This document shows, piece after piece, positions 44,803 through 54,187 of a stretch of DNA of 64,000 nucleotides. Made by a program: the position numbers and the translations under genes. The stretch is from Nitrosomonas communis (GTDB lineage: Bacteria > Pseudomonadota > Gammaproteobacteria > Burkholderiales > Nitrosomonadaceae). The first letter of the stretch is position 1. The number at the start of each line of letters is the position of its first letter. Where the stretch lies: positions 110,561 through 174,560 of the forward strand of contig NZ_FOUB01000003.1 in the NCBI RefSeq assembly GCF_900114745.1, given 5' to 3'. The notes beneath the pieces were generated by a model. The model saw only the letters and a program-made list of their open reading frames with translations, did no database searches and was not told the DNA's origin.

Positions 44803-46653
44803 ATGAAAAATCCATACTGGCGGAACCTCTTACGAATATTAATTCTGCTTGTGATGGTGTTTGTCACCCGTGCCAACGCGAGTGAGGTCAGCGTGCCGTT
44901 AAAATTGGATTATCAGTTTCTCCGCCGCATTTTGCAGGAGCAAATCTATACTGATCAAAATAATACAGCGCAAGTGCTTGAGGAACAGAAGGATTGCAGT
45001 AAACTTGTTCTTTCTAATCCACAAATCGGTCCAGACGCGGGCCGAATCAGGATCATTTCAGCAGTCGAGGCTAGATTTGGCAGCAGAATCGCCAATCAAT
45101 GCTGGCACGTTCCTGCATGGCAGGGGTTCATCGAAGTCTTCCTTGTCCCTAGTATCGTTCCGGAGAAGCCGGTGATTGAATTCAGGGTAGTTGATTCGAA
45201 TTTACTCAACCGGGAAGGAGATAAACCTCTGATAACGGGAATGGTGTGGGATTGGGTCACACAGCACGTCCATTCCAGATTGGCGACATTCAAGGTAGAT
45301 CTAGTTGTCCCGTTGCAGGAAATCCAGGCACTTATTCCCTTGATGCTTGCTACCAGAGGTTCTGATACTGCACAACGCACACTGGAATCGGTCAGGTTTT
45401 CTGACCTTGAAGTTGCTGAAACTGGAATCAGATTGAGCTTGCAGCTCAATCTCCCAGAGGTGGTCAAGCAGCCCATGCTCCTCACCCCAGAACCGGCTCT
45501 AACAGTAGAGGAAGCGCTACGCTGGGAGGCTGCTTGGCAAAGATGGGACGCATTCTTGACCTTTGTGATTAAGCAAATGGCGAAAGACACTGAGCAAGTT
45601 GATCTGCGTCGGGCGTTGCTTGAAATTCTGCTCGACGGACGCTACGATCTTACTGAATCTTTAGTCGATTGGAAGGAAGGAACACCGGATCCAGTGCGTG
45701 GCTTATTCCTGAAAAGCTGGGAAAGGCTGTCGCCTATTCTGCAACAGATGGAAATCACTTTGCCAGGTACGGCGGCGATCCGCTATTTGAGTTTTATCAC
45801 AGCGGCAGATGCTTTGAAAGCAATGGATCAGGTAGGCGAAAAGATTGGCTATGAGATCTCCGCCGATGGCTTGCGCCGATTGGCGCGCATGCTCGCACCG
45901 GAGTTGGAAGAGGATCCTCTGGTTTACCGCTTCGAGGTAGATCCGGAGCTACGTCGTCTGTTCGGTTTCGGATTACCCCTACCCGTGACGGAGCAGACTC
46001 CCGACATCGATAATGGTAGCTGGTTTTTCTTCGCTCCAGCGTGGGCGGCTGCTACACCAGACCGCGCCTTGATCAAAAAACTTAACCGCTGGGTGCCAGA
46101 CGCTGCTGAAGTTGAAGCTTACTTACCGCTGGTGGCGGATCTGCTTGATTACACCGCGGAGGCGACGATCATGAATAAAGACCTACAGGGTGAATATCAT
46201 GATTTTTTTCGCCGTCTGTCTCTCGCCACCGCATGGCAAGAGAGTTGTTGGCGTCAGTTCGTCAAAAAAAGTGGTCGACTTGAACCACTCATGTCACGCG
46301 CAGGCGCCCTCGGTATCATGCAAGTGAATCCGAAGGTATGGCGTGGTTTTTATGAAATTCCGGCGCTACGTAACGATATTAGTTACAATGCTTTAGCGGG
46401 AAACGAAATCCTGCATCATTATCATACAGATTATGTTCTTATCAAGGTTAAATACAAAGAGACCAACAGTATCGACCATTTGGCTCGCCTGACTTATGTC
46501 GCTTATAATGGTGGGCCAGCTCATTTCGAACGATACCGAAAAAGGTCTGCGTCAAAGGGTATTAACCAGGTCGCTTCAGCCTTCTGGAAAAAGTATCAAG
46601 ATTTAACAGCAAGTGGTCCATTAGCGGTGGCTCGTTGCTATGAGCAGTCCTGA
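44803..46653 (+). CDS. Exported lytic transglycosylase (SLT domain)
   Basis: 616-residue protein. A signal peptide (LLRILILLVMVFVTRANA) is followed by a large N-terminal domain of unknown function (about 30-450). A C-terminal SLT/goose-lysozyme domain (about 460-600) contains ATAWQESCWRQF with the catalytic glutamate, GALGIMQVNPKVWRGFY, and LTYVAYNGGPAHFERY. It would cleave peptidoglycan between MurNAc and GlcNAc in the periplasm. The large N-terminal part is not one I recognise. The gene is convergent with the membrane protein at 47186, with copy 9 of the MITE between. Confidence 0.85.
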   Translation: MKNPYWRNLLRILILLVMVFVTRANASEVSVPLKLDYQFLRRILQEQIYTDQNNTAQVLEEQKDCSKLVLSNPQIGPDAGRIRIISAVEARFGSRIANQCWHVPAWQGFIEVFLVPSIVPEKPVIEFRVVDSNLLNREGDKPLITGMVWDWVTQHVHSRLATFKVDLVVPLQEIQALIPLMLATRGSDTAQRTLESVRFSDLEVAETGIRLSLQLNLPEVVKQPMLLTPEPALTVEEALRWEAAWQRWDAFLTFVIKQMAKDTEQVDLRRALLEILLDGRYDLTESLVDWKEGTPDPVRGLFLKSWERLSPILQQMEITLPGTAAIRYLSFITAADALKAMDQVGEKIGYEISADGLRRLARMLAPELEEDPLVYRFEVDPELRRLFGFGLPLPVTEQTPDIDNGSWFFFAPAWAAATPDRALIKKLNRWVPDAAEVEAYLPLVADLLDYTAEATIMNKDLQGEYHDFFRRLSLATAWQESCWRQFVKKSGRLEPLMSRAGALGIMQVNPKVWRGFYEIPALRNDISYNALAGNEILHHYHTDYVLIKVKYKETNSIDHLARLTYVAYNGGPAHFERYRKRSASKGINQVASAFWKKYQDLTASGPLAVARCYEQS

Positions 46654-46799
46654 ATTAATAATTATCATTTAGAAACAAATTTTATTTTTTGAGTGTTTCT
46701 GCTTCGGCAGGATTGCATGATTTTGCAAATATATAGCTGTGTTGAACCCCTTTAGAATGGAACGACTATTTATCCCGTCCAACTGAGAAATCTAGGTTA

Positions 46800-46900
46800 T
46801 TCCATTTCTAAATCAAAACTGACTTTGTCGGCTTCACCTTGCCGTATTATTTATACTGTCGGCGGCTCGCCTTCGCTTCATTTTTGATTTAGAAATGGAA
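46800..46900 (+). repeat. TNA-type MITE, copy 9
   Basis: 101-bp copy in a convergent gap. It starts TTCCATTTCTAAATCAAAA and ends GATTTAGAAATGGAA, with identical TTA flanks (46797-46799 and 46901-46903). It appears to be inserted into, or at the edge of, decayed repeat family 3. Confidence 0.92.
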
Positions 46901-46903
46901 TTA

Positions 46904-47110
46904 AACCTAAAATCGCAATTGCTCGCTTAATTTGTAAGCTAAGCCAAATAAATATAACGGCTTTTGAGGTTTTGCCATTTATCAGAATGGTGAGGCCGCT
47001 ACGGGTGGGTGCATCATATGCCGCTCCAGGCGCGAATGTGGCGTTACTCTTCGTTGCGGGGGCTAGCTCTGCGGGTATATGGCGCTTGCCTCGCACCTGG
47101 ATCGACCTCT
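46904..47110 (+). repeat. Decayed repeat family 3, copy B
   Basis: About 205 bp homologous to 34509-34713. The plus-strand peptide here reads FEVLPFIRMVRPLRVGASY, then APGANVALLFVAGASSAG, with a frameshift after it; copy A reads FSFIRM then SYIAPGTNEVSLFVAG. It looks like a duplicated, decaying gene fragment or non-autonomous element. Function unknown. Confidence 0.55.
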
Positions 47111-47185
47111 GATCATGTGGAATGATGTGTCAGCTATCCACCAATATTATATTACTTTTCTTTTACTGAGTTTAATAAGAGAAAA

Positions 47186-47776
47186 TCAGCTAAATTTATC
47201 TTGTTGATTTAAAGAATTATGTGAATTTCCCATTGATTCACTGACGGCTTGCATCTTATTCTCATTAAACAAAATTTTGTTATGGTTATTGTGGCCCTCA
47301 TCAGTCAAACGCATGAATAATCCCAGAGCAGCCAGCAGTATCGCAGCACTAATAATGATGATTACCGGATAAATAAGATTGCCTGCAAGTCCAAGTTGAC
47401 TGTATTTGATAACTAACAATAATCCTTCGAGAACAAGCGCGATACACACGATACTGACAAAACGTGGAACTGTACGCCTGAGCACGATTATGATGTGTTG
47501 TTCACTTTCTTTACACGCGTATTCCTTGTTAATTACCAAGCCAAGCTCAAAGATTGCTAATGCAACAATAGCCATATTGATGGATTTAATAACGGCCTCT
47601 ACAAATCCAATGTTGCCTATGAATCCTTGGAAAAGGGCCTCTCCGGCTAAGAAAGTGAGTATTAATGCCATTAAGAAAAAGATAGCAGAGAAAGTAGTGG
47701 CCATAAACTGCCTGAAAACAGTGATATTGAGTGGTGTTGACTGTCTAAAGGCAGTGAGATTCGGTGACATAAACAT
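47186..47776 (-). CDS. Four-helix membrane protein of unknown function
   Basis: 196-residue integral membrane protein with four hydrophobic segments: about 30-50 (FSAIFFLMALILTFLAG), 68-85, 108-128 and 135-155. A hydrophilic, Asn/His-rich tail (DEGHNNHNKILFNENK) follows. I do not recognise a named family. A strong ribosome site, AAGGAGGAACAA, precedes the ATG at 47776. The 5' end plus about 180 bp upstream has been duplicated at 48002-48195, so the control region exists twice. Confidence 0.75.
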   Translation of the reverse strand: MFMSPNLTAFRQSTPLNITVFRQFMATTFSAIFFLMALILTFLAGEALFQGFIGNIGFVEAVIKSINMAIVALAIFELGLVINKEYACKESEQHIIIVLRRTVPRFVSIVCIALVLEGLLLVIKYSQLGLAGNLIYPVIIIISAAILLAALGLFMRLTDEGHNNHNKILFNENKMQAVSESMGNSHNSLNQQDKFS

Positions 47777-47947
47777 TTGTTCCTCCTTGAGCTCACATTA
47801 ACACATTAAATAGGTCGCTTTTTTGTGAGCAGCATGTGCATTGATTTGATCAAACAACGCTTGAACTGTTGATTTATAACACTAAGCCTAATTGGTATTG
47901 ACTAAAGCTCTAGAAGTTGGCGCCGTAAACTTCACTTGATCGAATCA
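47747..47947 (-). repeat. Direct repeat, unit 1: 5' end and control region of the membrane protein gene
   Basis: About 200 bp including the first ten codons, the AAGGAGG site and upstream DNA of the 47186-47776 gene. It aligns with 48002-48195. Shared blocks include TTCCTCCTTGA-CTCACATTAACA, ACTAAGCCTA and CCGTAAACTT. Confidence 0.75.
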
Positions 47948-48001
47948 ATAGGGTAAAAAAAATAATCAATCAAACAAAATAGATTAGATCGATTCCTGAA
48001 T

Positions 48002-48195
48002 AAAGGCTGTGAGATTCAGTGGCATAAATATGTGTTCCTCCTTGAACTCACATTAACATATTCATATGCAATTTTTATGACAGTATGCACATTATTTGAT
48101 TAGATAATGCTCGAACTATTAGATTCATAATACTAAGCCTAGTGTATTGAGTAAAGCTAGAAAGATTAATACCGTAAACTTTATTTGATTGAATC
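48002..48195 (-). repeat. Direct repeat, unit 2: duplicated control region with truncated gene start
   Basis: Diverged copy of unit 1 located about 55 bp beyond it. It keeps AAGGAGG and a start region encoding MPLNLTAF (unit 1: MSPNLTAF), but then runs into unrelated sequence. The rest of the duplicated gene is missing. The promoter in this unit may still fire through unit 1. Confidence 0.72.
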
Positions 48196-48594
48196 CGCCA
48201 GCCTATATAAATTGAATGCTTATACTTATTGTCCCATCGGACAGGTGATATTTTTGAGCAGTAGAGAAAGGGTGCGATGGCCCGTCAGCTAGAATTTACG
48301 ATGATCGTTCTATCTGGTTGTGTGCATTGGATAAATAGCACGGTTTGCTAGACTAGTATTCTTTAGGCTAAATGCGGTCAAGTTTTCGATAGAATCGATA
48401 TTCTCTAAAATAATATTGAAAGTATCATTATGCGAAAATATCTAACTAATCAATCACCGACAGATATCTTGCCGCGTTGTTATACTTTATACTTGCATAG
48501 ACAAAGTATTTATCATTATGTTGTAAATTACTAATTGATTAAATAAATTTTGATCAAATCTGCCCGAATAATAACTAATCAAATAATCTAAATA
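48196..48594. other. Intergenic region before PerM-type gene
   Basis: About 400 AT-rich bp with no supported gene or repeat. The PerM-type start at 48595 has no clear ribosome site. Confidence 0.4.
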
Positions 48595-49857
48595 ATGCCA
48601 TTCAGCTTGGATAGTTTTTATGAAGCTAACCGCCGCATATTGATCTGGCTCATCCTGATCGGTTTGCTTTGGTTATTGCGCGATTTTTTTGGACTAATTT
48701 TTATCACATTTGTCCTTGCATTTATTGCTACACCTCTGATTCGTCTCGGCCAGAATAAATTAAAACTGTCTTACCGCCTCTCTCTGTCGTTGGTATATAT
48801 CTTTTTTCTGGTAGGGCTGGGAAGCTTTTTTCACTATGTCACACCTAGTGTGATCGGTGAGGCCAGTCGTTTTATGAATAACCTTAGTGAACTGCAGTTG
48901 AAGCTGCTGGAACTAAAACAAGATATAGGTAGTAAATACCCTGGTGTAGAGCGCTCTTTGCATGGTTATATCCGAAGCATACTCGATGAAGATACTCAAA
49001 AGGTTATTGATAGAGAACTTAATTTGTTCAAGAGAACGATCAACCTTTCCGAGGTCGAGCAGCCGGAAGACGCTGAAAATAAAGAAGATAGCAGCATGAC
49101 GGAAAAGACGCAGGAAAAGCTGAAAAAATACTACGATAAGGAAGCCGAACTGCTCATTGATTCGTTAATGACTAAACAGATGGATAAAGCTCGAGAGCAA
49201 GTGCCTAAACTTATCAATCATTTTTATCAAGCTACTGGTACTATGCTGCTTGCCCTGTTATTCAGTTTCCTGATTCTGTTTGATAGCGTTCGCCTGGGAG
49301 ATTTGATGAAAAGCTTACATGATTCACGCTTGCGGGATTTTTATCAGGAAACTGCACAACCGGTAGTTCGTTTTGCCTATGTAATTGGCCGAGCTATCCA
49401 GGCACAGGCAATGATCGCGTGTGTAAATACTTTCTTAACTCTGATAGGCCTGATCATTTTAGGTATTCCTTCCGTTGCACTTTTATCGTTGATTGTGTTC
49501 GTGTGCAGCTTTATTCCAGTATTGGGCGTGTTTATCTCTACTACACCGATGGTGCTGATTGCATTGAATACTGGTGGATTGACTCTGGCCTTAGCAATAG
49601 TGGTAATGATTACCGTGGTCCATATTATTGAGGCTTACGGGCTTAATCCTTTAATCTATGGTAAACACTTCAAGCTCAATCCGGTACTGGTATTAATCAT
49701 TTTGCTGATTGCTTACCACAGCTTCGGCCTGTGGGGGATGATACTGGGTGTTCCGGTTACTTATTATTTTATTCACGATGTATTTGGTGTGCCGTTGTGG
49801 GATGAACGGCGGTTGGAACCAGCAAATACAGTTTTAGAAGCAAGCATAAATGATTGA
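48595..49857 (+). CDS. AI-2E/PerM-family membrane protein
   Basis: 420-residue protein of the AI-2E transporter (PerM, UPF0118) superfamily. N-terminal helices include LIWLILIGLLWLLRDFFGLIFITFVLAFI. A charged soluble segment lies at about 120-215. C-terminal helices carry VSFIPVLGVFIS-type VCSFIPVLGVFISTTPMVLIA and the ending GLWGMILGVPVTYYFIHDV. Members act as cation/proton antiporters or putative permeases; transport of AI-2 is shown only for a few. The substrate is unknown. A GGGC-type MITE begins 12 bp after the stop. Confidence 0.88.
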   Translation: MPFSLDSFYEANRRILIWLILIGLLWLLRDFFGLIFITFVLAFIATPLIRLGQNKLKLSYRLSLSLVYIFFLVGLGSFFHYVTPSVIGEASRFMNNLSELQLKLLELKQDIGSKYPGVERSLHGYIRSILDEDTQKVIDRELNLFKRTINLSEVEQPEDAENKEDSSMTEKTQEKLKKYYDKEAELLIDSLMTKQMDKAREQVPKLINHFYQATGTMLLALLFSFLILFDSVRLGDLMKSLHDSRLRDFYQETAQPVVRFAYVIGRAIQAQAMIACVNTFLTLIGLIILGIPSVALLSLIVFVCSFIPVLGVFISTTPMVLIALNTGGLTLALAIVVMITVVHIIEAYGLNPLIYGKHFKLNPVLVLIILLIAYHSFGLWGMILGVPVTYYFIHDVFGVPLWDERRLEPANTVLEASIND

Positions 49858-49869
49858 GTTTATTATAAA

Positions 49870-50049
49870 GGGCACCTCTAAAAATTCATATTTGTGAGCA
49901 TCCGCTTCGCGGATTACCTGCTTACCCCGTCTTGTCACAATACTTCGTTGTTCACAAAAAATGTTTTCTTACATATCAGTTATATGCTGCGTCAACATTT
50001 TTTGTTCTCGCCTTGTCTTGTCTAGAACTCTGAATTTTTAGAGGCGCCC
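49870..50049 (+). repeat. GGGC-type MITE, copy A
   Basis: 180-bp element with terminal inverted repeats: GGGCACCTCTAAAAATTCA at the left and the inverse complement of GGGCGCCTCTAAAAATTCA at the right. It is flanked by identical TAAA (49866-49869 and 50050-50053). The interior includes a CCGC-TTC-GCGG hairpin. It encodes nothing. It lies directly after the PerM-type gene and may act as its transcription end. Confidence 0.82.
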
Positions 50050-50260
50050 TAAAGTTATTAACAAATAATCTTCTTTGCTCGACTTAGGAAAGGTTTCTTC
50101 TTATTGGAGCTCAAATGACATTTCCAATTATGTAGCATTGGCCAACCAGTGATAAATTCGTATAACTCAAGCCATTCATTGGGCTAATTTTCAGCTGGTA
50201 GTAGCTCAAAAGCCGATGTTGCAATTGTGATTGCGATTTGGCTGAAGAGTTAGTGTCTCA

Positions 50261-50361
50261 TTCCATTGCTAAATCAGAACTGACTTTGTCGACTTCACCT
50301 TGTCGTGTTATTGATACTGTCCGTGGCTCGCCTTCGCGTTATTTTTGATTTGGAAATGGAA
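50261..50361 (+). repeat. TNA-type MITE, copy 10
   Basis: 101-bp copy ending 23 bp before the ACR3-like pseudogene start. It begins TTCCATTGCTAAATCAGAA and ends GATTTGGAAATGGAA. Its identical flanks are TCA (50258-50260 and 50362-50364), the one clear case where the middle base is C. Confidence 0.9.
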
Positions 50362-50384
50362 TCACAATCCAAGAGAGGATTCTT

Positions 50385-51405
50385 ATGCTGAAGCGCCAGT
50401 TACTTGAAAAATACCAGATTATTATTTACTTGGCAGCTATTGGCTGTGGTCTAGTCGTGGGCTGGTTGTCTTCGGATAATATCTCATTTCTGGAAGTGCT
50501 ACTTTGGCCGCTTCTAGGAGGGCTGCTATACGCCACCTTCACTCAGGTGCCACTGGCCCCCATTTACGCGAAGCATGGGCTGATTTACGCTTTGTTGTGG
50601 TCGCAATGATAGGCAATTTCATACTGTTACCCTTGGTCGTATCGGGTTTGTTGATGCTGGTACCCGATGAACCGGCAATTCGTCTGGGGGTATTATTAGT
50701 ATTGCTTATGCCCCGGACCGATTGGTGTATCTCGTTTACTCATCTCGGTGGGGGTGACACGAAGCTGGCCATAGCCTTTTCGCCAATCAGTCTGTTGCTG
50801 CAGATTACTTTGTTGCCAGTTTATTTGTGGGTATTCCTGGATGAGAATTTTGTCGTTACCTTGGCGCAAAGTCAAATGCTTACCGCATTTGTTGGCTTGA
50901 TTCTGTTGCCTTTATGTAGCGCTTATCTGACAGAAAAATCGATAGAAAAAAATAAGGATCGACGCTATCTATTAGATCAGTTAGCTTGGTTGCCAGTGCC
51001 ACTGCTTGCATTAGTCGTTTTTTTATCGCGGCAACCCAGGTTAGTCTCATCATAGGCTCCCTCTATTTTCTGGGTCAACTGCTGCTGGTATTCGTCGCTT
51101 TTCTCATCATGGCAGGATTGGTTGCTCATCTGCTTGCACGTCAATTCGCACTTCCGTCTGTGCAGGGCAGGGTTTTAGCGTTCAGTTTCGGTACACGTAA
51201 CTCATTTGTTATGCTGCCACTTGCGCTTGCGCTTGCGCTGCCGTCATCATTCGAATTGACTGTTGTGATTATTGTTTTTCAATCATTGATTGAGCTGCTT
51301 GGTATGATAGCTTATATTTGGTGGGTACCAAAAAACTCTTCCCTGTACTTTCTTCGGTGGGATAAGTGTTGCAAGATACCCTGCAGAGTTGGTAAAAACG
51401 AGTGA
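50385..51405 (+). pseudogene. Frameshifted ACR3-like arsenite efflux/bile-acid symporter family protein
   Basis: Three consecutive frames together make one transporter of about 340 residues. Frame one: MLKRQLLEKYQIIIYLAAIG. Frame two: LREAWADLRFVVVAMIGN, then MPRTDWCISFTHLGGGD. Frame three: FIAATQVSLIIGSLYFLG, then SFGTRNSFVMLPLALALALP. Adding one C in the CCCCC run near 50556-50560 and one T in the seven-T run near 51018-51024 would restore the frame. Homologues usually read MPCTDW where this one has MPRTDW, so a conserved cysteine is lost, which favours real decay. A ribosome site (GAGAGGA) precedes the ATG. Confidence 0.8.
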
Positions 51406-51477
51406 GCAAAGCGGTATCTAACGAGATCACATGGTATTTTAAAGTTGTGGAAGTGCCGGATGCCGATTTTTAACCAC

Positions 51478-52401
51478 TTACAATCCACATAATACCTTAA
51501 TATGGGCAGTAGCGCTTCTACCGAGCGCATGCAACGCGTAACCGCCTTCCAGCACAGAAACAATGCGTTTGTGGGCATATTTGCCAGCAATCATTTTAAT
51601 CTGTTCAGTGATCCAGGCATAGTCCGATTCGATCAGATTCAGATGGGCCATATCATCTTCTCGATGTGCATCGAAGCCTGCAGAAATGAAGATTATTTCT
51701 GGCTGGAAGCTTTCCAGCGCTGGTAGCCAGTACTGAGTAACGGCCGAACGAAAAGCCAGACTATCTGTGCCCGCAGCAAGCGGCACGTTGATGATGTGAT
51801 CGCTGCTGCTATCCGTGCCACAGAACGGATAAAATGGGTGCTGAAAAGTAGAACAAAGCATGACGCGAGAATCATGTTTGAAAATATCTTCGGTGCCATT
51901 GCCGTGATGGACATCGAAATCTGCGATCGCGACCCGCTTTAGCTCATATTGCGCCAAGGCGTGCGCAACGCCGACAGCGACATTATTAAAAAAGCAGAAA
52001 CCCATTGCCCGATCATAGGTAGCATGATGGCCGGGCGGGCGGATATTACAAAACGCATTTTCCACCTTGCCGGTCATAACGAGGTCAGTGCCCAGCACTA
52101 CGGCACCGGCTGCACGGTATGCCGCTTCCAGCGTAAAAGGATTCATAAAGGTGTCTGCATCGAGACTGATTAATCCATCTTGCGGTGCAACTGTTTCAAT
52201 GGATCTGAGATAACTTTCTGAATGTATCCGCGCGAGTTGTTGAGGCGTTACACGCGGTGCCTGGTGTTGTTGCAACAGCGGGAAAATACCCGATGCAATC
52301 AATTGGTCTTCAATCGCTCTCAGTCTCGCGGGCGACTCTGGGTGATCAGTTCCCATGCTATGTTTAAGGCAGGCGGAGTGGGTAATGTAGGCTGTCTGCA
52401 T
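51478..52401 (-). CDS. HDAC-family (class II-like) deacetylase / acetylpolyamine amidohydrolase
   Basis: 307-residue zinc-dependent deacetylase of the arginase-fold HDAC superfamily. The active site is visible as RPPGHHATYDRAMGFCFFNN, ADFDVHHGNGTED (metal ligands Asp, His) and ISAGFDAHREDD, plus the EGGYAL loop. Substrates in the family range from acetyl-lysine to acetylpolyamines. The ATG at 52401 has AGGAAG upstream; a TTG one codon earlier is less likely. It lies 30 nt downstream of an amino acid permease gene on the same strand. A Pat-type acetyltransferase lies just beyond, so protein deacetylation is plausible. Confidence 0.88.
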   Translation of the reverse strand: MQTAYITHSACLKHSMGTDHPESPARLRAIEDQLIASGIFPLLQQHQAPRVTPQQLARIHSESYLRSIETVAPQDGLISLDADTFMNPFTLEAAYRAAGAVVLGTDLVMTGKVENAFCNIRPPGHHATYDRAMGFCFFNNVAVGVAHALAQYELKRVAIADFDVHHGNGTEDIFKHDSRVMLCSTFQHPFYPFCGTDSSSDHIINVPLAAGTDSLAFRSAVTQYWLPALESFQPEIIFISAGFDAHREDDMAHLNLIESDYAWITEQIKMIAGKYAHKRIVSVLEGGYALHALGRSATAHIKVLCGL

Positions 52402-52430
52402 CAATTGCTTCCTATGCTTGCAGTAAGTTC

Positions 52431-53996
52431 TTAGTCCTTTTGCTTAAGCGACTCAAAGCCATCTCGGTAATCCGCAAGCGGGCGAATCGGTTCGATGATG
52501 TTTTCACCACCAGCGGATGTTTCAATGTGCAGCGCTACATGACTTTTACGGTAACCATATAGAAAGTAGACAATCAAGCCGATTCCCGTCCAGATCGGGA
52601 ATACCAGTTTGGCATCCGCTGGCAGGAAGAAAAAGAGCGTTATGCAACCGATTATGGCGAGAGGTCCTACCAACCAAAGGGCTGGTGTCCTGAAAGGCCT
52701 GTTACGATTTTTATCCTTGATGCGCAAAATCATTACTGCGAGTGCAACGACCAAAAAAGCAAACAATGTGCCGGAATTGGAGATATCAGCAAGTTTGCCA
52801 ACCGGCAGGAAGGCAGCAGCAAACGTTACCCCGATACCGGTGACCATGGTGACGATGTGCGGTGTTTTGAACCGTGCATGGATCCGGCTCAGCACTTCCG
52901 GCAGCAGGCCATCACGAGACATAACAAAAAAGATGCGCGTCTGACCAAATAGCATCATAAGGATAACCGAAGGTAATGCCAGGAAAGCAGCCAGGCCAAG
53001 CAGGTTACCGATTTTTTCCCAGCCGATTTCACGCAGTACATGAGCGAGCGCTTCACGTGAACACACAATTGGCTGCTGCCCGAGCGCGGCGAGTGACTGG
53101 CATTGCTCGGCCAGTGCTAATGAACCAGGCATGAGGCCGCGACCGCTAGCATCTGTCAATGGCTGTGCCCCAATTGCACCGATCACGCCTGCTGATACCA
53201 GAAGATAGAATAAGGTGCAGATCGCCAGTGAGCCGATAAGGGCGAGGGGGATATTCCGTTGTGGATCTTTGGTTTCCTCTGCAGCAGTCGAGACTGCATC
53301 AAAACCAACATAGGCGAAAAAAATGGAAGCAGCTGCTGCGACTACCCCAGAGGCACCTAACGGCACGAACGGCTGAAAATTTTTCAACTCAGCAACAGGC
53401 AGGGCCAGCGCAATAAAAGCTGTAAGGGCAACGATTTTAACCGCTACCAGTGCGGCATTGAATGTGGCACTCTCGCGCGTACCGATGACAAGCAGGCCCA
53501 CAATCAGCAAACAGATAACCACCGCTGGCAAATTGATTATTCCGCCAGCAAAGGGACCATTCGCCAGAGCAAAGGGAATTTCAATCCCGACAGAATTATT
53601 TAATAGTCCAACGAAATAGCCGGACCAGCCTACAGCGACTGCGCTAGCAGCGACGGAATATTCAAGGATTAATGCCCAACCTACCATCCATGCTACAAAT
53701 TCACCCAATACCGCATAGGAATAAGTATAAGCAGAGCCAGATACAGGCACCATTGAAGAAAGCTCAGAATAGCAAAGTGCCGCTACGGCACACACAAAAC
53801 CAGCGATGATAAAGGCAATCATCATGCCGGGACCCGCTTTCTGTGCGGCTTCAGCAGTCAAAACGAAGATACCGGTCCCGATGATGGCGCCTACGCCCAA
53901 GAGTGTTAGTTGCCATGCTCCCAGCGAGCGGTGAAGGCTTTTTTTTTCGGCTGTAGCCAAAATGGTATCTAGCGATTTTACGCGCCAGAAGATCAT
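52431..53996 (-). CDS. APC-family cationic amino acid-type permease
   Basis: 521-residue transporter with about 12-14 helices. LTLLGVGAIIGTGIFVLTAEAA is the substrate-binding first helix of the APC superfamily. FAYVGFDAVSTAAEETKDPQRNIP is the family's helix-6/loop signature. It resembles the CAT/YfnA group, which usually moves amino acids, sometimes polyamines. GGGGGA precedes the ATG. With the HDAC-family gene 30 nt downstream it forms a likely operon, which could point to an acetylated polyamine or amine substrate for that enzyme. Confidence 0.9.
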   Translation of the reverse strand: MIFWRVKSLDTILATAEKKSLHRSLGAWQLTLLGVGAIIGTGIFVLTAEAAQKAGPGMMIAFIIAGFVCAVAALCYSELSSMVPVSGSAYTYSYAVLGEFVAWMVGWALILEYSVAASAVAVGWSGYFVGLLNNSVGIEIPFALANGPFAGGIINLPAVVICLLIVGLLVIGTRESATFNAALVAVKIVALTAFIALALPVAELKNFQPFVPLGASGVVAAAASIFFAYVGFDAVSTAAEETKDPQRNIPLALIGSLAICTLFYLLVSAGVIGAIGAQPLTDASGRGLMPGSLALAEQCQSLAALGQQPIVCSREALAHVLREIGWEKIGNLLGLAAFLALPSVILMMLFGQTRIFFVMSRDGLLPEVLSRIHARFKTPHIVTMVTGIGVTFAAAFLPVGKLADISNSGTLFAFLVVALAVMILRIKDKNRNRPFRTPALWLVGPLAIIGCITLFFFLPADAKLVFPIWTGIGLIVYFLYGYRKSHVALHIETSAGGENIIEPIRPLADYRDGFESLKQKD

Positions 53997-54187
53997 GGAT
54001 TCCCCCTTTTTATTTAATCGTATATTTTTAATTATCCTAGATTCTATGCAGAATAGTGTACAAGAAATGGTGCTACTATAAGAATAAAATAGGCGCTTAA
54101 AAGCGAGATCAGTCTGGTATAACCGATATTCGGAAAGAATCTTTTATACTGCCGCCAGGAATGTTAACGTTTGTGGGAGATCATTCA

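Noticed and set aside
46878..47096. Minus-strand frame ending IPFLNQK next to MITE copy 9
   Set aside because: The end comes from the MITE and the body from decayed repeat family 3; no start signal.
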